Shown: positions 31,594 through 39,452 of the stretch, piece by piece
Position numbering within the stretch: the stretch's first letter is position 1
How the letters are laid out: the number at the start of each line of letters is the position of its first letter
NCBI RefSeq assembly: GCF_000227135.1
Contig: NC_018263.1
Coordinates: 123,505 to 187,504, forward strand
Source: Leishmania donovani
Taxonomy: Eukaryota > Euglenozoa > Kinetoplastea > Trypanosomatida > Trypanosomatidae
Length of the DNA stretch: 64,000 nt
Reading direction: 5' to 3'
The notes under the pieces: generated by a model
Told to the model about the DNA's origin: nothing
The model's input: the letters and a program-made list of their open reading frames with translations, nothing else
Databases searched by the model: none
Position numbers and translations under genes: made by a program

Positions 31594-32019
31594 TCAGCGC
31601 AATTTTTTGCGCAGCTGCTTGCTCTTGTCGTTCTTGGGTTGTGCCTTCTTGATGCGAAGCGGTCGTGGGGCGGGCACGACTGGTCGGAGGGCAGGTACGT
31701 GCTTCAGCGACTTCTTGAGTTCCTGTTGCACCGACTCTCGGCGCCACTGCAGAGAGGGCGCTGCCTTCATCTCTGGAGGCAGTAAAATGATTCGTATTTT
31801 TGAGCCACGAACAGTAACCCGCTCGTAAAACCCGAAACTGGAATCTTTTGCGTGGTGCCGAACATCAACCAGCTCAATGTTTCCTCGTGAAACATCAAAA
31901 GCTGCCAGTGTTCCTTTGTACAGATCACCCTCGACGGTTTCCACCGTCACCCTCGAGTGCAGGGCCTCAAAAACTAAAGAAGAAGGAATATCCTTCGTGG
32001 CGTTTGAAGTGTCTGCCAT
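31594..32019 (-). CDS. SmD3: Small nuclear ribonucleoprotein SmD3, 141 aa
   Basis: I start at ATG 32017-32019, just after a polypyrimidine tract and AG on the minus strand (acceptor candidate at 32046-32047). An upstream ATG at 32098-32100 is in frame but lies within and before that tract. The Sm fold is clear: Sm1 (residues ~14-52, LVFEALHSRVTVETVEGDLYKGTL) and Sm2 with RGSKIRIILLPPEMKAAP (71-88), which matches SmD3 closely (RGSKIRFLILP). A basic C-terminal tail (RPLRIKKAQPKNDKSKQLRKKLR) replaces the RG tail of animal SmD3. SmD3 forms the heptameric ring on spliceosomal snRNAs, needed here for trans-splicing. It is the last minus-strand gene before the strand switch. Confidence 0.93.
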   Translation of the reverse strand: MADTSNATKDIPSSLVFEALHSRVTVETVEGDLYKGTLAAFDVSRGNIELVDVRHHAKDSSFGFYERVTVRGSKIRIILLPPEMKAAPSLQWRRESVQQELKKSLKHVPALRPVVPAPRPLRIKKAQPKNDKSKQLRKKLR

Positions 32020-32045
32020 TCTCGCAGCGGTGGTCAGGCGGGTTT

Positions 32046-32047
32046 CT
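32046..32047 (-). promoter_or_regulatory. Candidate trans-splice acceptor for SmD3
   Basis: On the minus strand a run of T-rich sequence (complement of about 32050-32090) is followed by the first AG here, 27 bases upstream of the chosen ATG. This supports the short protein start. Confidence 0.5.
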
Positions 32048-32557
32048 TGGCAGTCGAAAAGATACAGAAAAATTTGCGAAGCAGAAAAAGTGTTCGGCAT
32101 ATGAAGTGTGAGGAAAACTGCGCCCCCCTAGCATCTCGAATGCCGCATTTGTGAGGCGATCGACTTCTTCGCCCAAAGGCTGAAGGAGAGAAAGAGGGCG
32201 GCTACCCAAAACAATGAGCGCCTCGATGCTGAGAATTCTGCTATGCGTGCTCTGGAAGAGTCATGTGCGCGTTGCAGAATCCTCTTGGTCAGATTTTTTT
32301 TTCTTTTGAGGGTGAGAGCCTCCGCAGATCATTCCGCACCACCGTTTGCAAGCTGAACCCTCGTGGCTCCATTCTAGATCACGTGAAACCGCAGCAAAGT
32401 TGATAGAGGAGTAGCAAGTCAGGTCAAACGAGGACTATCTAAAGGCAAAAGGGCCCCCTATTTGTGTCGCGGCGAAGGGGAAAAAGCGATCAGCGTAATG
32501 GTAAAGCAATTCCAATACGGCCCCTAACAACAGAAACAGACGCATGCAGCCGCCTTA

Positions 32558-32647
32558 GGAGGGGGGGACAAAGGGCCCGAGAGGGGGGATGACAGATCGT
32601 GCAAGGTCGCACCGCGCAAAGTCGAGGGGGAGTGATTTGGGTGAGGG
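32558..32647 (+). promoter_or_regulatory. G-run cluster in the strand-switch region (possible G-quadruplex or GT/G-rich initiator)
   Basis: Runs of 3-7 G occur at 32561-32567, 32573-32575, 32583-32588, 32626-32630, 32639-32641 and 32645-32647. Four or more G3+ runs within short spacing satisfy a loose G-quadruplex pattern. G- and GT-rich DNA has been reported to support Pol II initiation in African trypanosomes; that it does so here is inference. Confidence 0.4.
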
Positions 32648-32766
32648 TTTGATACCGAGAACTCCGCGAAAAGAGACAATACCCCAGTGAGCTTGCAGCA
32701 AACAGGCTTCCTTGTGCTTACACAGCGCGGGCTCTGCTTTTCTGCCCTTGGGCAGCCCATCCCTTC

Positions 32767-32798
32767 CCCATTCTCGCCCCATCACGTGCGAGAATGGG
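32767..32798. repeat. Perfect 11-bp inverted repeat with internal CACGTG
   Basis: CCCATTCTCGC (32767-32777) and GCGAGAATGGG (32788-32798) are exact reverse complements separated by ten bases. A palindromic CACGTG sits at 32783-32788, straddling the loop and right arm. The position inside the divergent switch region makes protein binding or cruciform formation worth testing. Confidence 0.75.
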
Positions 32799-33111
32799 TA
32801 GCGCTTTTCTGACAAACAACGAAAGCCCACGCATAAGAGGCTACGCCCTCTAAAGCGCTTAAAAGCATCAGAATCACTGATCTTACTTCCACAGAGGACT
32901 TCACGTTGAATTTCAACGGAGCAAAAGTAGTTGCAGTGCATGCCGCTTCCGCTCATCTACTTCCCAGCGACGTTTCAACTCCCCTGCTTCTTTCTCGTCT
33001 TACCTTTGTGACTTTGGGTGAAATGTTCTTGCGCACAAAATGTCTAGCAAAAAGCCACTACGAGGTAAGAAAAAGGGCTGAATTCGCCTGCATGGTGCTG
33101 GGTGCTGCAGA

Positions 33112-33744
33112 ATGAGCTTCTTTGACTTCTCAGCAAGCTCTTCTGAGAGCAGCAGTCAGTCGGACAACAGCAGCAAGGTGGATGACCGGATCAAGCTTAC
33201 GTACGCTGAAACAGTGGTTTCTTTGGCAACTGCTGTTGGCCTCGTGATCATTGTTTTGCTGGATCTTCTTTACAGAAGCACCTCCCGTCATGCAATGCTT
33301 CTCAGAGTTCAACGCGAAACGCGTTTTGACGGTGCATATATTCTTGGTAAACCAGAAGGAAACCGTGCGCGAACCATTTTGGAAAATGGGCTGAAGACAC
33401 ATGAGTTTCGTATCCGCCACCCTCCTCAGTACTCAAGAGTGGTTCCCGCCGTCGTCTCGGATTCGCGCGACGCAAAGCAAGACTGTGTTGAGATGCTTAG
33501 CAAAGTACGCTCAATACTTTCTAAGTCGTACGGAAGATGCGCGGAATTGATGTCCATGCGCTGCTGTCTTGCCTGTGTCACAGGCGCTCTTCCAGGTGAG
33601 CAGTCAGAGCGTTTTCTTCGAATATATGAAAGGGTCATGTTTTGCTCACACCGGGTGAACGGAGACGAGAAGCTTGTCACATCAGATGATATACGGTACA
33701 TGCATGCCTTCTACTATAATAATGTACTCAAAGTTCTGCAATGA
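33112..33744 (+). CDS. Single-pass membrane protein, 210 aa, conserved hypothetical
   Basis: First plus-strand gene after the switch; ATG at 33112. Residues 1-25 are Ser-rich (SFFDFSASSSESSSQSDNSS). One strong transmembrane segment follows at about 34-50 (VVSLATAVGLVIIVLLDLLY), then a basic juxtamembrane STSRHAMLLRVQRETR, so the large C-terminal domain (~155 residues) is probably cytosolic. That domain is mixed alpha/beta, with five Cys residues and an ending RYMHAFYYNNVLKVLQ. Size and layout (short N-terminus, one membrane helix, ~180-residue soluble part) recall C1orf43/NICE-3 proteins, but I see no decisive motif. Codon third positions are AT-richer than elsewhere in the window. Confidence 0.8.
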   Translation: MSFFDFSASSSESSSQSDNSSKVDDRIKLTYAETVVSLATAVGLVIIVLLDLLYRSTSRHAMLLRVQRETRFDGAYILGKPEGNRARTILENGLKTHEFRIRHPPQYSRVVPAVVSDSRDAKQDCVEMLSKVRSILSKSYGRCAELMSMRCCLACVTGALPGEQSERFLRIYERVMFCSHRVNGDEKLVTSDDIRYMHAFYYNNVLKVLQ

Positions 33745-34455
33745 TCGAAGTGAGCATCTGATTTTGCAGCTCAATTACGTTTTCTTTTTTTTGTTGTTGC
33801 TTCTTTCGTCTTTTTTTTTTGCTGTCTGCTTGTCAAGCGCTCTTGTGAGGGAGACAGTTAGATGAAGCGACTCACCGCTATCTTCTTACAAACCAAGAGT
33901 GAATTATGCAAAAAAAAGCGGAAAAGTACGCAGAGTACAATCCGTGTCGCTGTGTGTCTACCTACAAAGTACATCTGCATACTTTGGTGTATGTGCTTCA
34001 CATTTTCTTTACGCGAGCTGCGAAAGAAAACTTGAAGTGACTCTAAGTGTAAGAGCGAACAGGTGTTTCGCCTGCTGTACACCAATAAGATCTGGTGTTG
34101 CGGCAGAGTCCTCACACTCCCACGGATGATGTTCTGAGTCTGCAGCTGGTGCGAGATCTAGAAAAGGATACGCAGGATCAAAAACCCATTGCCGCAGTTG
34201 GATTGTTGTGAGCCTGCAGTTATGGTGGTGCACACTATGGGATTTATTCTTGTCCACAGTATAAGACAAAACGTCTCATCTGCTAATCGTCAAGTTTCAA
34301 CTTTTGTGTATGCCTCTTTTTCCAATTTCCGCCTTTTTATCCGCAAGAGCGAACTACTGATTTTCGGCATAGAACAAAAAAAAAAAAACACTATTTACTA
34401 CTCAATTATTCACGAGGAAAAACAACATTATCACGAAAAAAAGGACGAAAAAGCA
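33745..34455. other. Intergenic region, T-rich and A-rich tracts
   Basis: About 700 bases, AT-rich, no gene. T-rich tract at 33780-33822; acceptor for the ubiquilin gene near 34346. The open frame that runs into ubiquilin from 34189 is untranslated by this reading. Confidence 0.6.
34346..34347 (+). promoter_or_regulatory. Candidate trans-splice acceptor for the ubiquilin gene
   Basis: A pyrimidine-rich tract (about 34315-34342) is followed by the first AG here, 109 bases before the ATG at 34456. It lies downstream of the upstream in-frame codons from 34189, so these would be spliced away. Confidence 0.5.
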
Positions 34456-35409
34456 ATGGCAGTCACTATTAAACTTGCGAATGGCAGTCAACATACGGTT
34501 GAGGTGCCGGATTTCAGCGTCACAGTTGCAGAGTTTAAAAAGCAAATAGCGGAAATGCTAGAAATCCCAGCCAGTGAGCAGCGCATCATTATGCGAGGCA
34601 AGGTGTTGAAAGATGATGCTGTGCTTTCGGCAATCGGCATGGAGGACGGCAGCGTTATACACGTCGTGCGGAGCAAGAAGAGTGGGGCGTCTGCCTCATC
34701 GACGAATGCTTCAAGCACCCTGGCTGCCAGCGATCCTACTTCATCGCCGAACGTACAGCCGTCCACTACCACACCCGCCCAACCTGTACCGGCGCAGACT
34801 GCTGCAAATCCATATGCAGCTCTGATGAGCAACTTTGGTGCACCGCAAACACAGCAGCCTGTTCCCGGTGCTGCTGGGTTCCCGGCAGCAGGGAACCCTT
34901 TTGCAGGCATGGGGATGGGAATGGGCATGGGAGGTGGAATGGGGGGAGCTGTCAATCCCACACCACAGCAAGCTATGGAACTGATGCAGAATCCAATGAT
35001 GCAGCAAATGATGCAACAGGCACTCAGCAACCCCCAGTTTATGCAGTACATTATTCAAAACTCTCCCCAGCTGGCGGGCCTGCAGCAGGACCAACAGCAA
35101 GCTATTATTGAAATGATGCGAAATCCGTACATGATGCAGCAGGCAATGGCAATGATGGGAAGCTTAGGAGGTACGGGCGGTGCGCCACTGGCAACTTCGC
35201 AGGCTCCTTCGACTCCAGCCGTAGGAGGTGGGTTCAACCCTGCAATGTTTGCACCTCCTGTTCCACAAGGCAATCCACGAGAGGTTTATCGCGAGCAACT
35301 GCAGCTGCTGCGAGATATGGGTTTTCCCAATGAGGAAGCGAACATTGCTGCTCTTCAGCAGGCCCAGGGCAATGTTCAGTTCGCATTGGAGCGGCTTCTT
35401 GGTGCATGA
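34456..35409 (+). CDS. Ubiquilin/Dsk2-like proteasome shuttle, 317 aa
   Basis: ATG at 34456; homology starts at the first residue. N-terminal ubiquitin-like domain at 1-~72 (MAVTIKLANGSQHTVEVPDF ... QRIIMRGKVLKDDAVLSAIG). A Ser/Ala/Thr/Pro linker leads to a Gly/Met-rich stretch (GMGMGMGMGGGMGG) and an STI1-type Met/Gln-rich region (MELMQNPMMQQMMQQALSNP, residues ~175-240). A C-terminal UBA domain (~275-317) has the MGF signature (LRDMGFPNEEANIAAL) and ends FALERLLGA. UBL-STI1-UBA is the ubiquilin/Dsk2 order: UBL binds the proteasome, UBA binds ubiquitin, STI1 binds hydrophobic clients. Cytosolic. Third positions are less GC-rich than in genes further right. Confidence 0.94.
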   Translation: MAVTIKLANGSQHTVEVPDFSVTVAEFKKQIAEMLEIPASEQRIIMRGKVLKDDAVLSAIGMEDGSVIHVVRSKKSGASASSTNASSTLAASDPTSSPNVQPSTTTPAQPVPAQTAANPYAALMSNFGAPQTQQPVPGAAGFPAAGNPFAGMGMGMGMGGGMGGAVNPTPQQAMELMQNPMMQQMMQQALSNPQFMQYIIQNSPQLAGLQQDQQQAIIEMMRNPYMMQQAMAMMGSLGGTGGAPLATSQAPSTPAVGGGFNPAMFAPPVPQGNPREVYREQLQLLRDMGFPNEEANIAALQQAQGNVQFALERLLGA

Positions 35410-36158
35410 TTTAATGTGCTTTCCCTCGACTTGCTTTTTTTTTTTCGCTGTTCTTACTCGTGTTTTCGATCTTGAGAGCTGATCGTGACAAGGGAAAGCC
35501 CTTGTGCTTTACGAGGTAAGAGTGCGTTTCTTGGTGCTGGTGGGCCGATTTTAGTGAGTTTACGGTACAGAGGATACTCTATCAACCCAAACGCTAGTCG
35601 AAGAGACATTGGATTCAACTGGCAGCAGCAATTCGGCAGGGGTGCTACTCGTGCACGTGACAGTAAAGGCAGAGGATGCCGTTTTGCTTGAGTTAAACTG
35701 CAAGCACAAGAAGCGAATAAGTGCATGCTCTCAGATACTTCTAAATGAAAATCAGCTACTCTCCTCTTTTTTTTTTGCATTTTCTTTCTCTTTTGTTCCT
35801 GTTTTTGTGCTCTTTCGCTCAGAAGTCACAACGCTTCATAGTGAAGGCGCGCATTTGCTGAGTGTGAAGCTTTATCGACTCACGACCTAGAACTTGTCGG
35901 AAAAGAGGTAGCCTGAAAAAAAAAACATACACACACTCACACAAATACCTTTTTCTTTCGCCCTTGAGTGCTTCTGCTGTTGCACTTTTCCGACCCTTTC
36001 TCCGCGCTACAACATACACGCACACAGGTGCCGAAAGCACTAGTTTCCGGCGCCTGCTCTTTTGTTGTTTGAGGAAAGGCGACGAAGGAATCCTCTACTT
36101 TCTTTTGAAAGTTGCGGAGCCTTTGCTTTGAACAAACTCTGTCCCTGAAGCATTACAA
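35410..36158. other. Intergenic region upstream of CRK3
   Basis: No gene. Several pyrimidine tracts precede AGs: the strongest is 35765-35820 with AG at 35821-35822; others are near 35965 and 36110. I cannot decide which serves CRK3. An (AC)n-like stretch lies at 35930-35944. Confidence 0.6.
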
Positions 36159-37094
36159 ATGTCTTCGTTTGGCCGTGCTACCGCCCGCAGCGGCGACGCT
36201 GGGACCCGTGACAGCCTTGACCGGTACAATCGCTTGGATGTTTTGGGAGAGGGAACGTACGGCGTTGTGTATCGCGCGGTCGACAAAATCACTGGGCAGT
36301 ACGTTGCTCTCAAGAAAGTGCGACTTGATCGCACTGAGGAGGGCATTCCACAAACTGCGCTGCGCGAGGTGTCGATTCTACAAGAGTTCGACCACCCTAA
36401 CATTGTGAACTTGCTTGATGTCATTTGCTCGGACGGGAAGCTCTACCTTGTCTTCGAGTATGTGGAGGCGGACCTGAAAAAGGCGATTGAAAAGCAAGAG
36501 GGTGGCTACTCTGGGATGGATCTGAAGCGGCTTATTTATCAGCTTTTAGACGGCCTTTACTTTTGCCACCGCCATCGCATCATCCACCGTGATCTGAAGC
36601 CAGCCAACATCCTCCTGACATCAGGGAACGTCCTTAAATTGGCTGATTTCGGCCTCGCCCGCGCGTTCCAAGTGCCCATGCACACCTACACGCACGAGGT
36701 GGTTACGCTGTGGTACCGTGCCCCCGAGATCCTCCTCGGTGAGAAGCACTACACTCCTGCCGTGGATATGTGGAGTGTCGGCTGCATTTTCGCCGAGCTA
36801 GCGCGCCGAAAGGTTCTTTTCCGCGGCGATAGCGAAATTGGGCAGTTGTTTGAAATTTTTCAAGTGCTGGGGACGCCGACGGACACCGAGGGGTCCTGGC
36901 CTGGTGTGTCGCGGCTGCCCGACTACCGCGACGTATTTCCCAAGTGGACGGCAAAGCGACTGGGGCAGGTACTACCAGAACTTCATCCGGACGCTATTGA
37001 TCTTCTCTCCAAGATGCTCAAGTACGATCCGCGGGAGCGCATATCAGCCAAGGAGGCCCTCCAGCACCCGTGGTTCAGCGACCTTCGCTGGTAG
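36159..37094 (+). CDS. CRK3: Cdc2-related kinase CRK3, 311 aa
   Basis: ATG at 36159. Full cyclin-dependent kinase: a 19-residue N-terminal extension typical of CRK3, the Gly loop GEGTYG (30-35), catalytic Lys52 (VALKKV), the cyclin-binding helix PQTALRE (64-70) in place of PSTAIRE, HRDLKPAN (143-150), DFG (163-165) and the activating Thr178 in HTYTHEVVTLWYRAPE. The inhibitory Thr33-Tyr34 pair in the Gly loop is present. Length and Thr178 numbering agree with what I recall of Leishmania CRK3, the cyclin-partnered kinase for G2/M and an essential cell-cycle gene. Nuclear/cytosolic. Third positions return toward the GC-rich norm through the gene. Confidence 0.97.
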   Translation: MSSFGRATARSGDAGTRDSLDRYNRLDVLGEGTYGVVYRAVDKITGQYVALKKVRLDRTEEGIPQTALREVSILQEFDHPNIVNLLDVICSDGKLYLVFEYVEADLKKAIEKQEGGYSGMDLKRLIYQLLDGLYFCHRHRIIHRDLKPANILLTSGNVLKLADFGLARAFQVPMHTYTHEVVTLWYRAPEILLGEKHYTPAVDMWSVGCIFAELARRKVLFRGDSEIGQLFEIFQVLGTPTDTEGSWPGVSRLPDYRDVFPKWTAKRLGQVLPELHPDAIDLLSKMLKYDPRERISAKEALQHPWFSDLRW

Positions 37095-37838
37095 AGTGAA
37101 AAGGGCATGACTGAATACAGTCTGCTGACGCGTCGGACTATGGAGGATTTGTTTCTCTGAGGGTGCTTTGCTGAGGAGGCTCCTACTTGCTTTTCTTGAC
37201 TCTTACTTAGACTTGACGCTTTCAGTTTTTCCTGTTTTGACTCTCCACCCTTTAGATCTTTCTCCTACACATGCATACATACACTTTTTCTCTCGCTCTT
37301 CCACAACGACATTACCACCGTGCCCCTGTCTTTTCCACTATCTGGCCCTTTTTCAGTTGCGAAACAGATTTGGTCGTGTCTTTTTTTTTCGTTCTAGCTC
37401 AGATCTTCGGCCCTTAGTTGTACTATGAACTTTCGCAAAAAGATGCCTAATATGCAGCAACTCTACATACAGATCGGGTTTCTCCTAGAACATGTGTCCT
37501 CTTTCGCTGCTTTATGCCTTCGAGTAGAGACTTCAGCTCCTTTTTCATAAAGGCATGGGCCGGCCTGGACGTGCATGCTGGGGAGGGAGTGGGAGTTTTC
37601 ACACAGGCATTGACAGCTGCAACGTCTCTATGAGAGACGAAGGCAGCACTAAAAAAGAATGAAATCCGACGACGCGCTACTTGGACCTCCACACTCAATG
37701 CTTTGCAAATATACATTTCGTATTACTCCCCTTTTCTCTTCCACCTGTCGTTTCACCACAGCTGTGTCGCAACTCGTGGTTTTGCACGCATATTTTAGCT
37801 GCTGCCCTTGCATTTTTCTGTCGGCCATCAGTTCCAAT
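37095..37838. other. Intergenic region between CRK3 and the coiled-coil gene
   Basis: No gene. Pyrimidine-rich throughout (e.g. 37180-37330, 37380-37395). Acceptor candidates for the next gene: AG at 37760-37761 or 37830-37831. Confidence 0.6.
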
Positions 37839-38585
37839 ATGGCGGCGACCAGCTATGATCGCGACGCTGCCGTGAAGGTGGCAGAAGAAAACTACAGTCT
37901 CCGGAAGAGGCTTGCACGGATGGAGTGGGAGGAGGAGAAGCAGAGGCGGGCGGCGGAGTATGAGTCTCGCTTTGAGGGGGCTGTGGACACTAGCGCCAAC
38001 GATAGGATGCGGAGCCGGAACAGCGCGCTCCAGGATGAAATTGCAGGACTGGAGAGCCAGCTGAAGGAGCTGCAGATGATCAATGTTACCGACCTGCAGC
38101 ACGAGTACACTCGTCTAGACAACCGCCGTGCGTACCTCCTGAACGAAATTGCTGGCCTCCGACGCATTCTTGCCAATCAGAGCAAAGAGGTGAAGCGTGC
38201 CACCCGGAGCGTCAACAGTCAACACGAGCTCCGTCGTCAAAACAACGAGCAGCATGCTGCATCTATCGAGGATATCCAAATGTTCAGAAAGAAGAGGGAG
38301 TCACTAGCCGAAGAAACCCAACACCTGATCGCAAAGGAGCGCCAGTTAATGTCAGAACTGGAGACGCTTCCTGCGCCAGGTGAAGATCAGGAGGTTATGG
38401 CTAGCCGCCTGAGGGAAGATAACGAGAAGAAGGACCATACGATTGCGCAGCTGGAGGCGACCCTAAAAGAGAAGCAGCTGAAGGCAGGCACCCAACTTGC
38501 TGAGGCGAACTCCGCCGTTGACATTCAGCACCTGCGAGAGGAGTATGTCCGGTTGAACGACCAGTTGAAGCGCATCAAGCAGTAA
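37839..38585 (+). CDS. Coiled-coil protein, 248 aa, hypothetical
   Basis: I start at ATG 37839 (MAATSYDRDAAVKVAEENYS); the frame is open for 60 codons upstream, but those are Cys/Phe-rich and cross a pyrimidine tract with splice-acceptor AGs at 37760 and 37830. Almost the whole protein is helical, rich in E, K, R, L and Q with heptad spacing (LRKRLARMEWEEEKQRRAAEYE; LRREYVRLNDQLKRIK-type ends), with one break at Pro-containing LETLPAPGEDQE near residue 188. No membrane segment or domain signature. Such proteins in trypanosomatids are often cytoskeletal or flagellar, but nothing in the sequence proves this. Confidence 0.82.
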   Translation: MAATSYDRDAAVKVAEENYSLRKRLARMEWEEEKQRRAAEYESRFEGAVDTSANDRMRSRNSALQDEIAGLESQLKELQMINVTDLQHEYTRLDNRRAYLLNEIAGLRRILANQSKEVKRATRSVNSQHELRRQNNEQHAASIEDIQMFRKKRESLAEETQHLIAKERQLMSELETLPAPGEDQEVMASRLREDNEKKDHTIAQLEATLKEKQLKAGTQLAEANSAVDIQHLREEYVRLNDQLKRIKQ

Positions 38586-39452
38586 TGCCGGGTACGCCGA
38601 TGGGTGGCGGAGCTGTCCAACCTTCGCACGCCAAATCGGACTGCAGTTTCTCGTTCTGCCATGGCGATTTTTTTTTGCCCTTTTTTTGTGTGACGCGCGG
38701 GTGGCGGTACAGGGCATACTTCCCGCTCCGTGTCTCCGCCGACTGCTTTGTAAAGGTTGTTGCTTTTGATGCCCCTCTTTTTTGACGTGCGGGGCTGGCG
38801 CGAATGTGTTGTTGCAGAGTATGTACCGTACGTCTTGGCCCTCCTTTTTTTATCTTCTCGTTCTTGACTGCGAAGCTTCTGGTGACGAACCTTGGACTCG
38901 TCGTGTGTTTCGTGATGCGGATGTTTCGTGAGTGACATGTACATGTAGTTTAGAACGGCACTGCTCAGGGTGCATCAACAAAACGAAAGAAAAATACAAA
39001 ACAAGGATGACTGTGCCACAACGACAGGCGGTTCAAGTGTGTAGGAAGCACAACTCTGCGGAGACAATGGGCTGCGTTGGAGGTACGAAAACAAACAGAA
39101 CATCTAGCGCTGCCCTGTGCGCACCGAGAAAAGACTGTACTTCCTCTCAGAAAAGCATTCTAACGACACTGAGATGAAGCAGTACAACGCACGACGACAC
39201 CCGGCAGCTTTCCATTCATGTTGCTCCACTTATTCGATGAACTCCTCCCGCATTGGCTGTCTTTTTCGCTTCGATACGCATGTTTCGTGGTTGCTCTCCC
39301 GTTCCGGGTCGTGTCGCCCGCACTCCATTATCGGAACTCCATATGCAGCGTATTTGCTTTTTTCTCACCTACGGCTCTTCTCCGCGCCCTTTCGCAGGAG
39401 AGCGCGCAAGGGCTTTTTGTTCTCTAATTCTGCCCCTTTCCGTGGCACGACA
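38586..39452. other. Intergenic region upstream of mitochondrial EF-G
   Basis: About 870 bases, no gene. T-tracts at 38669-38676, 38681-38687 and 38844-38850. The acceptor for EF-G is predicted at 39396-39397. Confidence 0.6.
39396..39397 (+). promoter_or_regulatory. Candidate trans-splice acceptor for mitochondrial EF-G
   Basis: Pyrimidine-rich DNA (about 39370-39394, CTTCTCCGCGCCCTTTCGC) is followed by AG here, 56 bases upstream of the chosen ATG at 39453. This excludes the longer N-terminus that the open frame from 39117 would give. Confidence 0.5.

Larger units (their letters stand above)
32020..33111. promoter_or_regulatory. Divergent strand-switch region (inferred RNA polymerase II start region)
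   Basis: Supported genes to the left are all on the minus strand and to the right all on the plus strand, so transcription diverges from here. In trypanosomatids such regions are marked by histone variants and modified histones and start polycistronic units in both directions without TATA-type promoters (established knowledge). The sequence shows a G-run cluster at 32558-32647, a perfect inverted repeat at 32767-32798, and no tRNA or other RNA gene that I can recognise. No convincing ORF lies inside. Confidence 0.85.

Noticed and set aside
32020..33111. tRNA, 5S or other Pol III gene in the strand-switch region
   Set aside because: Looked for A/B boxes and cloverleaf arms; none seen.
39117..39452. 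112-codon upstream extension of mitochondrial EF-G
   Set aside because: A splice acceptor candidate at 39396-39397 lies inside it, and the shorter start already gives a good presequence.
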